A stretch of 21,796 nt of DNA from Kiritimatiellia bacterium (lineage in GTDB: Bacteria > Verrucomicrobiota > Kiritimatiellia > RFP12 > UBA1067). Both the position numbers and the translations under genes were made by a program. Every line of letters begins with the position of its first letter. Positions within the stretch are counted from its first letter, which is position 1. The DNA lies in contig JAKSOY010000048.1 of assembly GCA_024405255.1 (NCBI GenBank), forward strand, positions 1 through 21,796. The letters are read 5' to 3'. Of this stretch, positions 1 through 8,295 are shown one piece after another. The notes under the pieces are model-generated. The model saw only the letters and a list, made by a program, of their open reading frames with translations, was not told the DNA's origin and ran no database searches.

Positions 1-16
1 TGCGGCACAACGCCTT

Positions 17-187
17 TCAGAGGTTGGACTCAATTTTAAATTGGTCAGCCCTGTGCTCCAGGCCGAATCCGTCCTCGCCCTCGCGCTTCTCCGTCTTGAA
101 GCTCGACTCGATCAGCGTCCCCTGCTGCAGGAAGAATGCCACCCAAAGGAGTACGAGCGCCCACCGCTTGTAATGCGAGCCTTTCAT
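17..187 (-). CDS. Small membrane-anchored hypothetical protein, 56 aa; possibly a truncated MFS transporter start
   Basis: A complete ATG-to-TGA frame of 56 codons begins 6 nt after the stop of the preceding gene. Residues 1-7 are polar and basic (MKGSHYK). Residues 9-25 form one hydrophobic segment including WALVLLWVAFFLQQGT, and the remaining 30 residues are highly charged with no second membrane segment. The first 24 residues resemble, from memory, the opening helix of sugar-phosphate-type MFS permeases, which continue for about 400 residues. If so, this is a remnant whose tail replaced the rest of the transporter. The alternative is a genuine single-pass small protein. AAGGGG lies only about 2 nt before the ATG, too close for a good ribosome site, so translation may be weak or coupled to the upstream gene. 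No function is assigned. Confidence 0.45.
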   Translation of the reverse strand: MKGSHYKRWALVLLWVAFFLQQGTLIESSFKTEKREGEDGFGLEHRADQFKIESNL

Positions 188-193
188 GCCCCT

Positions 194-1861
194 TTATTCG
201 GCAAACGACAGATAGCCGCATTGCCACGCGCCCAGGCGCGGCAGCACGGCACGGGCCTCCGTGCCCGTACGTTCGAGGACAACATCCTGCACCGGACCTT
301 CCGGCACCCGCCACACGGCCTTCTTCGCCGTCGCCGGAACACCCCTGAGGCGCACCGCAACCGGTTCCTGACGATCGATGGACGCATTCACGACGGCGAG
401 CGTCGCGAGCGTTCCATCGGGCTTGACGTTCGGCATCGCAAAGGCCATCACGGGCTCTTCGAAACGAACCGGCAAGCGCCCGCCGCTCGCTTCGTCGCAA
501 CGCCGATAGAAATCACGGAGCCCCGGACAGGACGCAATCTGCATCACGCGCATCTGCCGCTCACGTCCTCCCACATTACCGGAACCGGCCATGCGCACGG
601 GGATGGTGTTGATGTCGGGAATCCGTCCGAGCGAACGACTGCGTCCGGCCACGATCGGGATACCGCGGCAGGCGACAAGTTTCATCGGCGTTCCACCCTC
701 GACCGTAAACCCGCAGGGCAAGGCCCCGCGATTGGCGTCTCGGAACGACTTCAGGAAATCGTGCGCTGCGGCGATACGCGGGAACAGACGGTCACGATAG
801 TAGCGGATGTCCTCTCCCGGCCGCGCATCGGCCACGAACATGCTGAGGAAGTCCATGCCCATCGCCAGGTTCTCGAACGCCTCGAGAATGATGCCCTGCG
901 GCGTACGGCAGCAGAAGGTGCGCGGACAGCTCTCGATTTCCGGACAGCGCGCTTCAATCCAGTCGGGGAAGCCGAACATCGCCGAGAGCTGTGCAAGTTC
1001 GTATGCCTTCGAAAGCTGGGCATGTGCATCCGTATCCCAATAGGCACCGGCTCCGGGACGAAGGCGCACCGGCATGCCGCTTCCGTCATGCAGTCCCTTC
1101 GGGATGCCCACGCGGCCGGAAAACCCGTACTGGTAACCGAAGACGGTCGTGGGCGAAACGCGATGGACCGCCGCGGCGATCGTCCGCACGAGCTGCGCCA
1201 TGCCCTCGACATGGAACGCCTCCCACCGCGCGGCGACGGCGCGGTTCGACCGAATCGCCGCCGCGAGCTTCGCACGCGTCCACGCATGCCCGTCCTTTTT
1301 CGCGAAATCGCCCACGCACCGATCGCAGAAGCAGCCGAAAAGCCCCGGACCCTTCATCGGCGCGCGGTTGCGCAGCGTCACGTCGTCGTCGATCCAGACG
1401 GTCCCCGGCTTCCACGCGGCGTGAAGTTCACCGACGCGGGCGAAATACGCCGCAAGACGCGGATCGCGCGGACAGGAGACATGCGCCGAAACCGTACCGT
1501 CGCAACCGACCCACGTCGACCAGTTCTGTCCGCCGCAGTTGCCCGAACCGAGAATGGCATCCGTATGTCCGATGATCGTCTGGATTTCAATCGAAGGCAC
1601 GATACCCAGCCGCCGGAGATCGGCCGCGGCGGCGGCACACACACGTGCACGCTCTTCGTGCCACGAAAGCGGCGGGAAATGAACGCCCGTCGAAAACCAC
1701 ACCTCGTCGAAGGCGTTGCTGTTCACCGTCAACGCCTCGCGCATTGCCGGCCAGTTCGCCGTCGTCGTGTACTCGCTGCCGAAACGCAACGCATTGAACG
1801 GCACCTCTCCCGCGAAAACGGCAGGAACGATCAACGCAAGTCCAACATACAGCTTCATCAT
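194..1861 (-). CDS. Secreted glycoside-hydrolase-like protein (probable TIM-barrel), 555 aa
   Basis: The start chosen is the ATGATG at 1861, which opens a signal peptide (MMKLYVGLALIVPAVFAGE, cleavage likely after FAG). AGGG lies about 12 nt upstream. A longer reading would begin inside the previous gene. Residues 156-160 are WIDDD. Residues 175-182 are FGCFCDRC, a CxCxxC cluster of the kind seen in GH42-like and related barrel proteins with CYC..C motifs. An alternating strand/helix pattern rich in aromatic residues covers residues 25-400, and a smaller beta-rich tail ends at 555. These features point to a secreted or periplasmic sugar-acting enzyme, but I cannot place it in a numbered family. 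WIDDD and the CxCxxC region are the best candidates for active-site and structural metal features. The gene follows the GH109-like gene by 19 nt, so the two are probably cotranscribed. Confidence 0.75.
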   Translation of the reverse strand: MMKLYVGLALIVPAVFAGEVPFNALRFGSEYTTTANWPAMREALTVNSNAFDEVWFSTGVHFPPLSWHEERARVCAAAAADLRRLGIVPSIEIQTIIGHTDAILGSGNCGGQNWSTWVGCDGTVSAHVSCPRDPRLAAYFARVGELHAAWKPGTVWIDDDVTLRNRAPMKGPGLFGCFCDRCVGDFAKKDGHAWTRAKLAAAIRSNRAVAARWEAFHVEGMAQLVRTIAAAVHRVSPTTVFGYQYGFSGRVGIPKGLHDGSGMPVRLRPGAGAYWDTDAHAQLSKAYELAQLSAMFGFPDWIEARCPEIESCPRTFCCRTPQGIILEAFENLAMGMDFLSMFVADARPGEDIRYYRDRLFPRIAAAHDFLKSFRDANRGALPCGFTVEGGTPMKLVACRGIPIVAGRSRSLGRIPDINTIPVRMAGSGNVGGRERQMRVMQIASCPGLRDFYRRCDEASGGRLPVRFEEPVMAFAMPNVKPDGTLATLAVVNASIDRQEPVAVRLRGVPATAKKAVWRVPEGPVQDVVLERTGTEARAVLPRLGAWQCGYLSFAE

Positions 1862-1880
1862 CGGTGACATCATCCCTGCC

Positions 1881-3299
1881 TTACACGTTGAGCTGACCTT
1901 TGGCCTTTTCGACTTTCTTGACATCGAGTTTGTTCAGATCGAATGCGGCCGTCATCAGGTTGCTCTCGACCTTCTGCTTCCACGCGCCGCGCGTGAAATC
2001 GGGGAAGTCCATCGCCTGCGAGCGACTGCGTGCCGAACGTTCGGAAAGCTCGCACACCGCGCACCAGGACGCGAGATCATAGACGTCCATATCCAGCGGT
2101 AATCCCTGACGGAGGCAATACGACCACCGAAGGTCCATCAGGAAGTCCATGCCGCCGTGTCCGCCGACCTTCTTCGCGAGTTCGCCCGCCTGCTTGTAGA
2201 GCGGATGGCGATAGCGTTCCTTGAGTTCGGCCGTCGCCGTTTCGTCGAAGGCGTGCTTGCGCGACCACTCCTTCTCGCCCTCAAGCGAAATCGCGAGCTT
2301 CGGATAGGCGCGGAACACGCCCTTCGTGCCGGCGATGAGGTTGAGGCGCGAATAGGGCCGCGGACTCGACACGTCGTGCTGCAGCATGATCGTGCGCCCG
2401 TTCATCGTACGAATCGTGGTCACGTTCATATCGGCCATCGCGAAGCGTTGCGCACGCCCGGGATTGCCCTTCGGCAGCGTCGCGGCCGCGAAGGCCTCGT
2501 AGCCGGCCTGATGCGAATCGACCGAAACGAGATAGTCGAAACGATCGCCGCGGTTGATGCCCATGTCCATCGCAATCGGTCCCAGTCCGTGCGTCGGATA
2601 CTGGTTGCCCTGATGAAGTACATTCCAGTGATTGCGCCAACGCTCCCACTGCGCATCATTGAAGATCGCCCAGCGGCGGTCATGCAGATACCCGCCTTCG
2701 CCATGCATCAACTCGCCAAGGAGGCCGAGTCGGCACAGATTGAGCGCGAGAAGCTCCTCTTCGCCATAGCAGCAGTTCTCCAACTGCATGCAGTGGCGCT
2801 TCGTCGCTTCGGCGGTTTCCACGAACTCCCAGCACTCTTCGATCGTGAGCGCGCTCGGCACTTCCACAAAGGTGTGCTTGCCGCACTTCATCGCCTCCAC
2901 CGAAACGCGCGCGTGGGCGTTCCAGGAGGTGCAGTTGTAGACCACGTCCACCTGACTCGAATCGCACAGGCGGCGGAACTGTTCGGCATCGCCCGAAAAG
3001 ACGAGCGGTTTGCGTCCCGTCTTCTTTTCGACCACACCCACCGCCTTCTCCGCAAAGGGCTTGCGGATGTCGCAGAGCGCCGTGATTTCCAACCCCGGGA
3101 CCTGCAGCAGACGGCTCACCGCACCGCTCCCGCGCGCACCGAGACCGACAATGCCCACGCGGATGCGGTCCATCGGCGCACAGCGGAAATTCCGCATCGG
3201 CGCGCCATCCGTTTTCACCCGCGGCACATCCGCCCGAACCATCGCCGCGCCAGCGGCCGAACCGGCCACGAGCTGCAGGAACTCCTTTCGTGTCTTCAT
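1881..3299 (-). CDS. Gfo/Idh/MocA-family oxidoreductase of the GH109 (alpha-N-acetylgalactosaminidase-like) type, 472 aa
   Basis: The N-terminal Rossmann fold has the dinucleotide loop GIVGLGARGSG at residues 49-59. EVP near 146 replaces the EKP typical of Gfo/Idh enzymes. Residues 232-240 (NQYPTHGLG), followed by INRGDRFDYLVS, and the later GGHGGMDF and PLDMDVYD stretches are hallmarks of GH109. Members of that family hydrolyse terminal alpha-N-acetylgalactosamine by a redox mechanism that retains a bound NAD+. The first 25 residues form an export signal (TRKEFLQLVAGSAAGAAMVRA) that looks like a Tat signal with the second arginine replaced by lysine. Tat export would suit a protein folded around NAD+ before export. 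AAAGGG lies about 8 nt before the ATG. The gene precedes a hydrolase-like gene by 19 nt. Substrate is inferred, since many GH109-like sequences are untested. Confidence 0.9.
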   Translation of the reverse strand: MKTRKEFLQLVAGSAAGAAMVRADVPRVKTDGAPMRNFRCAPMDRIRVGIVGLGARGSGAVSRLLQVPGLEITALCDIRKPFAEKAVGVVEKKTGRKPLVFSGDAEQFRRLCDSSQVDVVYNCTSWNAHARVSVEAMKCGKHTFVEVPSALTIEECWEFVETAEATKRHCMQLENCCYGEEELLALNLCRLGLLGELMHGEGGYLHDRRWAIFNDAQWERWRNHWNVLHQGNQYPTHGLGPIAMDMGINRGDRFDYLVSVDSHQAGYEAFAAATLPKGNPGRAQRFAMADMNVTTIRTMNGRTIMLQHDVSSPRPYSRLNLIAGTKGVFRAYPKLAISLEGEKEWSRKHAFDETATAELKERYRHPLYKQAGELAKKVGGHGGMDFLMDLRWSYCLRQGLPLDMDVYDLASWCAVCELSERSARSRSQAMDFPDFTRGAWKQKVESNLMTAAFDLNKLDVKKVEKAKGQLNV

Positions 3300-3370
3300 T
3301 TCAAATCCCTTTCACTTTGTTGAGGTAATTGCAACCCCCTCTGACGCGGGGCCATAAAGTCATATCAGAC

Positions 3371-3376
3371 AGTATA
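3371..3376 (-). promoter_or_regulatory. Possible -10 box for the GH109-like gene
   Basis: TATACT on the minus strand lies about 70 nt upstream of the GH109-like ATG, in a 211-bp low-GC gap. No good -35 hexamer is seen at 16-18 nt. The rest of the gap (3300-3510) holds the ribosome site and the tail of an alternative frame (3377-3682); I see no RNA gene in it. Confidence 0.35.
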
Positions 3377-3510
3377 TCATAAACTTTTCCGAAATGCACG
3401 AAAAGCCGAGCAAACAAGGCATTGGGGCACATCTGAATAATTCACCGCGATCGCCTCTTGTTCAAGCCGACGACCTGCGGCGTAAACACGGAGCACGTGG
3501 TAGATTTTCC

Positions 3511-4425
3511 CTACCGACCCGTTATCACTGTACCGTGAGTCAGAAGTTTCTCTGACAGTCTCTGCCAGTGAGACAGAACCCACAAAGCGCTCGAAAGCTC
3601 TTTTCCCGTCATCCGTACATCTGAACCATTCACGCCCCACGTCTCCGAGTTGACTGCAGGGTATTGATATATCCTGAACCACAGCCGTGGCGATTCCCTG
3701 AAAACCTCTGTGTCAAAACCCAAGGCCGGAACACCGAAATAAAAATAATCCTTCAACACTGCTGAATAGACAACGAATGCACCCGAACTACATCGCATGA
3801 TCGGTTCCAACACCAATGGCTTGGGGATGTCGTCCGCCCCCTCAAACACATCTTTAATAAACGGGTATGCGGCAACAGGAGAGACGGACCGAGTTTCGAA
3901 ACGCTCGATCAAATTGGTTGAAATGTCTACATCAAAAGTTTGAACCGCCAGAAGATCTCTTTCTTCAGACACCCATTCCGCCAAGTGTAGGAAGTCAACT
4001 TCCACCCAGCCCTCAACCCCAGGTGACGACACACTAAAAGCGCGCCTGTGGAGATTTCTATCTAGAAATTCTTTAAGCGTTGGATCAATTGCAGACCTGG
4101 ATTCCACATTGGCGATACTGAAATAGGAATGGGAACCCAGAACATGGGGGTCATACTTCTTAGACTTCGTCCCCCATTCTTGAACAGTGAACCTTAATGT
4201 CTTCCCCTGAAGATCCAGGAAATGGCGAAAATCTTCTGCCGTAGCCGCTGAAGCATTATCATACGTCCATTCGGCAAGGACGTCATTCATGGCCTCCGGG
4301 AACCAAGAACCGTTGTCACGATAATAGAGAAGTGAAGGATCACCGCGTTCCGGCAACGCACATCCGCCTGTAAAACATAGCACAATGGCGGCAAACAGGA
4401 CTTGACAAAATCTCATTTCTTTCAT
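3511..4425 (-). CDS. Putative lipoprotein of unknown function, 304 aa, in AT-richer DNA
   Basis: The N-terminus MKEMRFCQVLFAAIVLCFTGGCALPE is a hydrophobic signal ending in a cysteine at residue 22. TGGC is a weak but plausible lipobox, suggesting lipid anchoring. The rest is soluble, with aromatic-rich stretches (DYFYFGVPALGF, RLWFRIYQYP). I do not recognise a domain. The gene lies 25 nt after the esterase stop. A start at codon 4 has a better purine tract (AAAGA) than codon 1, so the true start may be 9 nt further in. Base use is unlike the neighbours: bases 3901-3960 are 24 of 60 G/C. From about 3682 down to 3377 a second minus frame is also open, 101 codons shifted by -1, ending at 3377. 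It reads plausibly as protein (KIYHVLRVYAAGRRLEQE), so the natural C-terminus may have been moved by a frameshift near 3520-3600. Confidence 0.65.
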   Translation of the reverse strand: MKEMRFCQVLFAAIVLCFTGGCALPERGDPSLLYYRDNGSWFPEAMNDVLAEWTYDNASAATAEDFRHFLDLQGKTLRFTVQEWGTKSKKYDPHVLGSHSYFSIANVESRSAIDPTLKEFLDRNLHRRAFSVSSPGVEGWVEVDFLHLAEWVSEERDLLAVQTFDVDISTNLIERFETRSVSPVAAYPFIKDVFEGADDIPKPLVLEPIMRCSSGAFVVYSAVLKDYFYFGVPALGFDTEVFRESPRLWFRIYQYPAVNSETWGVNGSDVRMTGKELSSALWVLSHWQRLSEKLLTHGTVITGR

Positions 4426-4450
4426 ACCATTGGAATCTCATGGGGCCTGT

Positions 4451-6430
4451 TCAGTCGTGCTGTGTGACGAGATCGGTCCAATCGTAGTCCTTGAGCGCAC
4501 CGCGCACCACGTTCACGAAATTGATGACGGCGCTCGTTTCCACCGCCTTCGTCCACGAGAGCGGCTGCTGGCGCAAGTCGACTTTCCGGAAGAGATCGCG
4601 CCGCGCCGCCACAGCATGTGCCGCCGCGACACAAGTCGAACCATGCGCCACCACATTCGGCGCGTGTCCCGTACGTGCGGCGAGTTCCCGGGCGATGACG
4701 AGCATCTCTTCCGCCCGCACGCCGACGAGCGAACGCCCCAGCGTAAGAAGCATCGCCGACACCATGTCATCGGACAACTTCCGATAGATCTTCGGTCGAG
4801 GCGTCAACGTTTCACCCGTGCAGGCGAGGTCGGCGAACATAATCGCCCTGCCCTCCTTCAGCGCCGCGCGAACGCGTTCCGCATGGCGGGCGCGACCCGT
4901 ATCGTCGAGAACGAGCTCCGCGCCTTTCGGACGCCCGCCCACGGGAATGAACGTGACTGCCGGCACGGGAAGTCCATCGGCAAACTCGTAGAGTTCACGA
5001 ACGACCGTCGTACCGTCGTCAAGCGTCGTGTAGTCGACTTCGCGACGATGAAAACCGATTTGCTCGAGCGAACGGATCCCCGCCCGGGCCGCCGCCACTT
5101 TCCCGAGTTCCGCCGCCGTCCGTTTCGGACGCATCCCCTCGCACGCTTTCAATTCATCGCGCAGGAGGTCAAAGACACTCCGATATCCCGGCAGCTCGGA
5201 GATGCGGCCATTCGGCGTGACATTGACGTCCTTCGGCGAAAGTCCCTGGTCATACGCCTCCGGCTTATACGCACGGTCGATCGCCCGGCACGCCGCACCG
5301 TCGATGGCGGGCGCCGCAGCATCGGCAAGAAGCCACCGCCGCATCCAGAGGAACGTCGAAACCTTCGTTCCTTCGGTGCAGGCATGGGGACCATCGAGTT
5401 CCGTCATGCCATAGCGTCCCATCCCCAACCCGCACCGTGCCGCGACGTTCGTCACCACCGCAAGCGTTTCACACGAACCGGCGAACGGGAAGAAATCCGC
5501 ATTGTTGCAGTGCATCCGCACGGCATTGCCGCCCGCCAGGACGAGTCCCGCGTGGTTGAGTCCGAAGGCGAGCTGGCCGAAGGTCTGCTGCTCGGCATCC
5601 TGCGGACCGCACGTGCGGAACACGTCGCGCACCGTCGAAACGAAGCACGAAGGACACGCCGCGACAATTCGCGCATCCAAGGTCGCCATCAGCGCCGTCT
5701 CGGTGCCACCGCCGGATTGTCCCATGCAGCCATAGCCGCCATGCCGCACGTCGGCACGCGAGTCCAGATAGTCCAAGGCGCGCATCCCGTCCCACACGCG
5801 CTGACGCGCCGTGCCGTGTCCGAGCAGCGTCGCCAGCGTTCCATACCGTTCGTGGCAAAGGACGTTCCATGACCCGGCGATCTGATCGCGTTCTCCCTGG
5901 GCGATAGGGTCGTAGATGAAAATCGCATACCCTTCCTTTGCGCCGCGGATGCCATAGCGCTGGTAGAAATCGGTTGCCTTGCCGTCCGTCGTGTGTCCGC
6001 ACGGGACAATGCAGGCGGGATACGGCGCCTTGAATTTCGCCGCATCCGGGAGGAAGAGCAGCGCCGTCACGTAGACGCCCGGACGACTCTCGAAGAGAAC
6101 CTTCTCCACGCGATAGCCGTCGCGCACAAACGAACCCGTGATCTTCGCGTTGAGCGGCGTGCGCGGCAGATCGAATCCGCCCATCGCCGAAGCAAAGGCG
6201 GCCCGCATCTTCAGACGATAGGATTCGTAGGCCGCCTTCGAATCGAGTTTGAGCCAAGCCGCGTCGGCGGCGCGGTCGGCCATTTCCACTTCTTTCAGAA
6301 GCGTTTCCTGCGTCACCTGATTGAAGCGTTCCGGCAGGATCCGCTGCGCGAGCGCCTTCTCAAGCGTCACCCCGCCAAACGCGGCGGACCCCATCATCAG
6401 ACCCAGCAGACAGACCAAATCGTATTTCAT
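4451..6430 (-). CDS. Secreted tandem alpha/beta-hydrolase, acetylxylan-esterase-like, 659 aa
   Basis: The start at 6430 gives the signal peptide MKYDLVCLLGLMMGSAAFGG, with AGAGGG 6 nt upstream. The frame stays open for 209 more codons, but that stretch runs into glnS and is not coding. Domain 1 (about 60-365) is an alpha/beta hydrolase like the acetylxylan esterases of Planctomycetes. It has PCGHTTDGK at 143-151, DPIAQGERDQ at 174-183, the nucleophile elbow GQSGG with Ser239, a likely acid Asp312 (ADFFP) and a candidate His349 (GPHACTEG). Domain 2 (about 470-659) repeats the fold in degraded form: DLACTGET at 534-541, LGRSLVG at 564-570, and HGSTC at 596-600 where the elbow should be. The likely role is de-esterification of plant or mucin glycans outside the cytoplasm. 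Specificity cannot be read from the sequence. Confidence 0.85.
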   Translation of the reverse strand: MKYDLVCLLGLMMGSAAFGGVTLEKALAQRILPERFNQVTQETLLKEVEMADRAADAAWLKLDSKAAYESYRLKMRAAFASAMGGFDLPRTPLNAKITGSFVRDGYRVEKVLFESRPGVYVTALLFLPDAAKFKAPYPACIVPCGHTTDGKATDFYQRYGIRGAKEGYAIFIYDPIAQGERDQIAGSWNVLCHERYGTLATLLGHGTARQRVWDGMRALDYLDSRADVRHGGYGCMGQSGGGTETALMATLDARIVAACPSCFVSTVRDVFRTCGPQDAEQQTFGQLAFGLNHAGLVLAGGNAVRMHCNNADFFPFAGSCETLAVVTNVAARCGLGMGRYGMTELDGPHACTEGTKVSTFLWMRRWLLADAAAPAIDGAACRAIDRAYKPEAYDQGLSPKDVNVTPNGRISELPGYRSVFDLLRDELKACEGMRPKRTAAELGKVAAARAGIRSLEQIGFHRREVDYTTLDDGTTVVRELYEFADGLPVPAVTFIPVGGRPKGAELVLDDTGRARHAERVRAALKEGRAIMFADLACTGETLTPRPKIYRKLSDDMVSAMLLTLGRSLVGVRAEEMLVIARELAARTGHAPNVVAHGSTCVAAAHAVAARRDLFRKVDLRQQPLSWTKAVETSAVINFVNVVRGALKDYDWTDLVTQHD

Positions 6431-6455
6431 AGGTACCCTCTTCTTCTCAATCTCC

Positions 6456-6487
6456 GGCGACGCCGCCTTCCAATGGACGACGGCGCC
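6456..6487 (-). promoter_or_regulatory. GC-rich hairpin in the leader of the esterase-like gene
   Basis: In the 119-bp gap after glnS, the minus strand reads GGCGCCGTCGTC, an 8-nt loop, then GGCGGCGTCGCC. The 12-position stem has one C-U mismatch and two G-U pairs. On the plus strand the same positions give A-C mismatches, so the fold is better as minus-strand RNA. It ends 25 nt before the ATG. No U-run follows, so it is not a standard intrinsic terminator. It could be a leader structure or an mRNA-stabilising hairpin. Confidence 0.45.
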
Positions 6488-6549
6488 ACCAGTTCCACCC
6501 CACATACATACAACCGGCCCTGTCCGCAGGATACGAACAGCCAGCCGAA

Positions 6550-8271
6550 TTACGCAGGCTTGTAGGAATCCTTCAACGTCACGGTACGGTTGAAGACCGG
6601 CGCCCCCGGCTTCGAGTCCTTCGCATCGGCCACGAAGTAGCCCGTGCGTTCGAACTGGAAGTGGTCGCCCGGCGCCGCGGCGGCGAGCGCAGGCTCGACA
6701 TACGCCGTGAGCGTCTTCAGCGAATCGTGGTTCATAAACTTGAGGAAGTTCTCCGAACCTTCCTGCAGCGGATCCGGCACCGTGAAGAGACGGTCGTAGA
6801 GACGCACTTCGGCCTTCACGGCCGTGGCCGCGTCGACCCAGTGGATCGTGCCCTTCACCTTGCGACCGTCGGGCGCGTTGCCGCCCCAGCTGCCCTCGTC
6901 CCACGTGCAGTGGATGACCGAGACCTTGCCGTCCGCATCCTTCTCGAAGCTCGTGCACTTGACGATGCACGCACCCGCAAGACGGACCTCGCGATCGGGT
7001 CCCAGACGGAAGAACTTCTTCTCGGGATTCTCCTGGAAGTCCGCACGGTCGATCCAAAGTTCACGCGAGAACGGGATGTCGCGCGACCCGGCCGTTTCGT
7101 CGAGCGGGTTGTTCGGCTTCGTCACCGTACGCGTGCCTTCAAAGTTGTCGATCACGACCTTCACCGGATCGAGAATCGCCATCCGGCGCGTCGCGGTCTT
7201 GTTGAGTTCCTCGCGCACACACCACTCGAGCAGCGCGGGATCGCTCTCGCTCTCCACCTTCGTCACGCCCACGCGGTCGCAGAATTCGCGGATCGCCGCC
7301 GGCGGGAAACCGCGCCGACGCATGCCGCACACAGTCGGCATCCGCGGATCGTCCCAGCCCGCCACGTGCTTTTCCGTAACGAGCTGCAGCAGAAGGCGCT
7401 TCGACATCACGGTCCACGTGATGTTGAGACGCGCGAATTCGCGCTGCTGCGGACGGATCTTCTGGCCGTTGCGCACGACCAGAAGGCCCTGTTCGTCCAT
7501 CCGGTCCACCACCCAGTTGTAGAGCGGACGATGCACTTCGAACTCAAGCGTGCACATCGAGTGCGTGACGCCTTCCAGCGCATCTTCGATCGGATGGGCG
7601 AAATCGTACATCGGGTACACGCACCACTTGTTGCCCAGGTGGTAGTGCGAAACGTGACGGATGCGGTAGATCACCGGATCGCGGAAGTGGATGTTCGGCG
7701 ACGCCATGTCGATCTTGGCGCGCAGGCACCACTCGCCGTCGGCATACTTGCCGTCACGCATTTCATGGAAGATGCGCAGGTTGCGTTCGGGATCGGTGTC
7801 GCGGGAAGGCGACGGCGTTCCGGGCTTTTCCGGCACACCGCGATACTGCTTCCACTCGTCCTGCGTCAGATTGCAGCAATAGGCCTGGCCGCGGCGGATG
7901 AGCTCTTCGGCGATCTGGAACATCGTGTCGAACATGTTCGACGCATTGTAGAACCCCGCCTCGCCGGCATCGCCCGCGCCGGACCATTGGAATCCGAGCC
8001 AGCGAATGTCGTTCTTGATGTTCTCGGCGTATTCGTCCGACTCCTTCGTCGGATTCGTATCGTCGAGACGCAGATGGCACTCGCCCCCGAACAGTTTCGC
8101 CATGCCGAAATCGACACAGACCGCTTTCGCGTGGCCGATATGGATGTAGCCGTTCGGCTCAGGCGGAAAGCGTGTCACCACTTTGCCGCCCGTCCGACCC
8201 TGCGCGTGGTCTTCGTCGATCCACTGGCGCAGGAAATGCCGGCTTGTATCCGATTCCTTCACTTCTTCCAT
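6550..8271 (-). CDS. glnS: Glutaminyl-tRNA synthetase, 573 aa
   Basis: This class I aminoacyl-tRNA synthetase charges tRNA-Gln with glutamine in the cytoplasm. The signature PPEPNGYIHIGH spans residues 36-47 with HIGH at 44-47. The second ATP-binding motif appears as VMSKR at 288-292. The family stretches LRLDDTNP, GVTHSMCTLEF and RPQQREFARLN are present, and the C-terminal half has the two-beta-barrel anticodon-binding pattern. Length is close to the bacterial norm (about 550). GlnRS in place of the GatCAB route is typical of only some bacterial phyla. The start at MEEVKESDTSRHF has a weak ACGGA upstream. The gene begins 24 nt after the stop of the repeat-protein gene, so it may share its transcript. 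No regulatory T-box is seen upstream. Confidence 0.97.
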   Translation of the reverse strand: MEEVKESDTSRHFLRQWIDEDHAQGRTGGKVVTRFPPEPNGYIHIGHAKAVCVDFGMAKLFGGECHLRLDDTNPTKESDEYAENIKNDIRWLGFQWSGAGDAGEAGFYNASNMFDTMFQIAEELIRRGQAYCCNLTQDEWKQYRGVPEKPGTPSPSRDTDPERNLRIFHEMRDGKYADGEWCLRAKIDMASPNIHFRDPVIYRIRHVSHYHLGNKWCVYPMYDFAHPIEDALEGVTHSMCTLEFEVHRPLYNWVVDRMDEQGLLVVRNGQKIRPQQREFARLNITWTVMSKRLLLQLVTEKHVAGWDDPRMPTVCGMRRRGFPPAAIREFCDRVGVTKVESESDPALLEWCVREELNKTATRRMAILDPVKVVIDNFEGTRTVTKPNNPLDETAGSRDIPFSRELWIDRADFQENPEKKFFRLGPDREVRLAGACIVKCTSFEKDADGKVSVIHCTWDEGSWGGNAPDGRKVKGTIHWVDAATAVKAEVRLYDRLFTVPDPLQEGSENFLKFMNHDSLKTLTAYVEPALAAAAPGDHFQFERTGYFVADAKDSKPGAPVFNRTVTLKDSYKPA

Positions 8272-8295
8272 GAGAATCCGTCTTTTCTTTGATGC

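Noticed and set aside
41..1867. A 608-codon plus-strand frame opposite the secreted hydrolase-like gene
   Set aside because: Its composition is rich in Arg and His with no signal or motif, while the minus frame has a signal peptide and coherent motifs.
3336..3351. CCCC-N8-GGGG inverted repeat upstream of the GH109-like gene as a terminator
   Set aside because: The stem is only 4 bp and no clear U-run follows on either strand.
6431..7057. N-terminal extension of the esterase frame by 209 codons
   Set aside because: It overlaps glnS in another frame, reads as Arg/Gly-rich shadow, and the signal peptide and ribosome site mark 6430 as the start.
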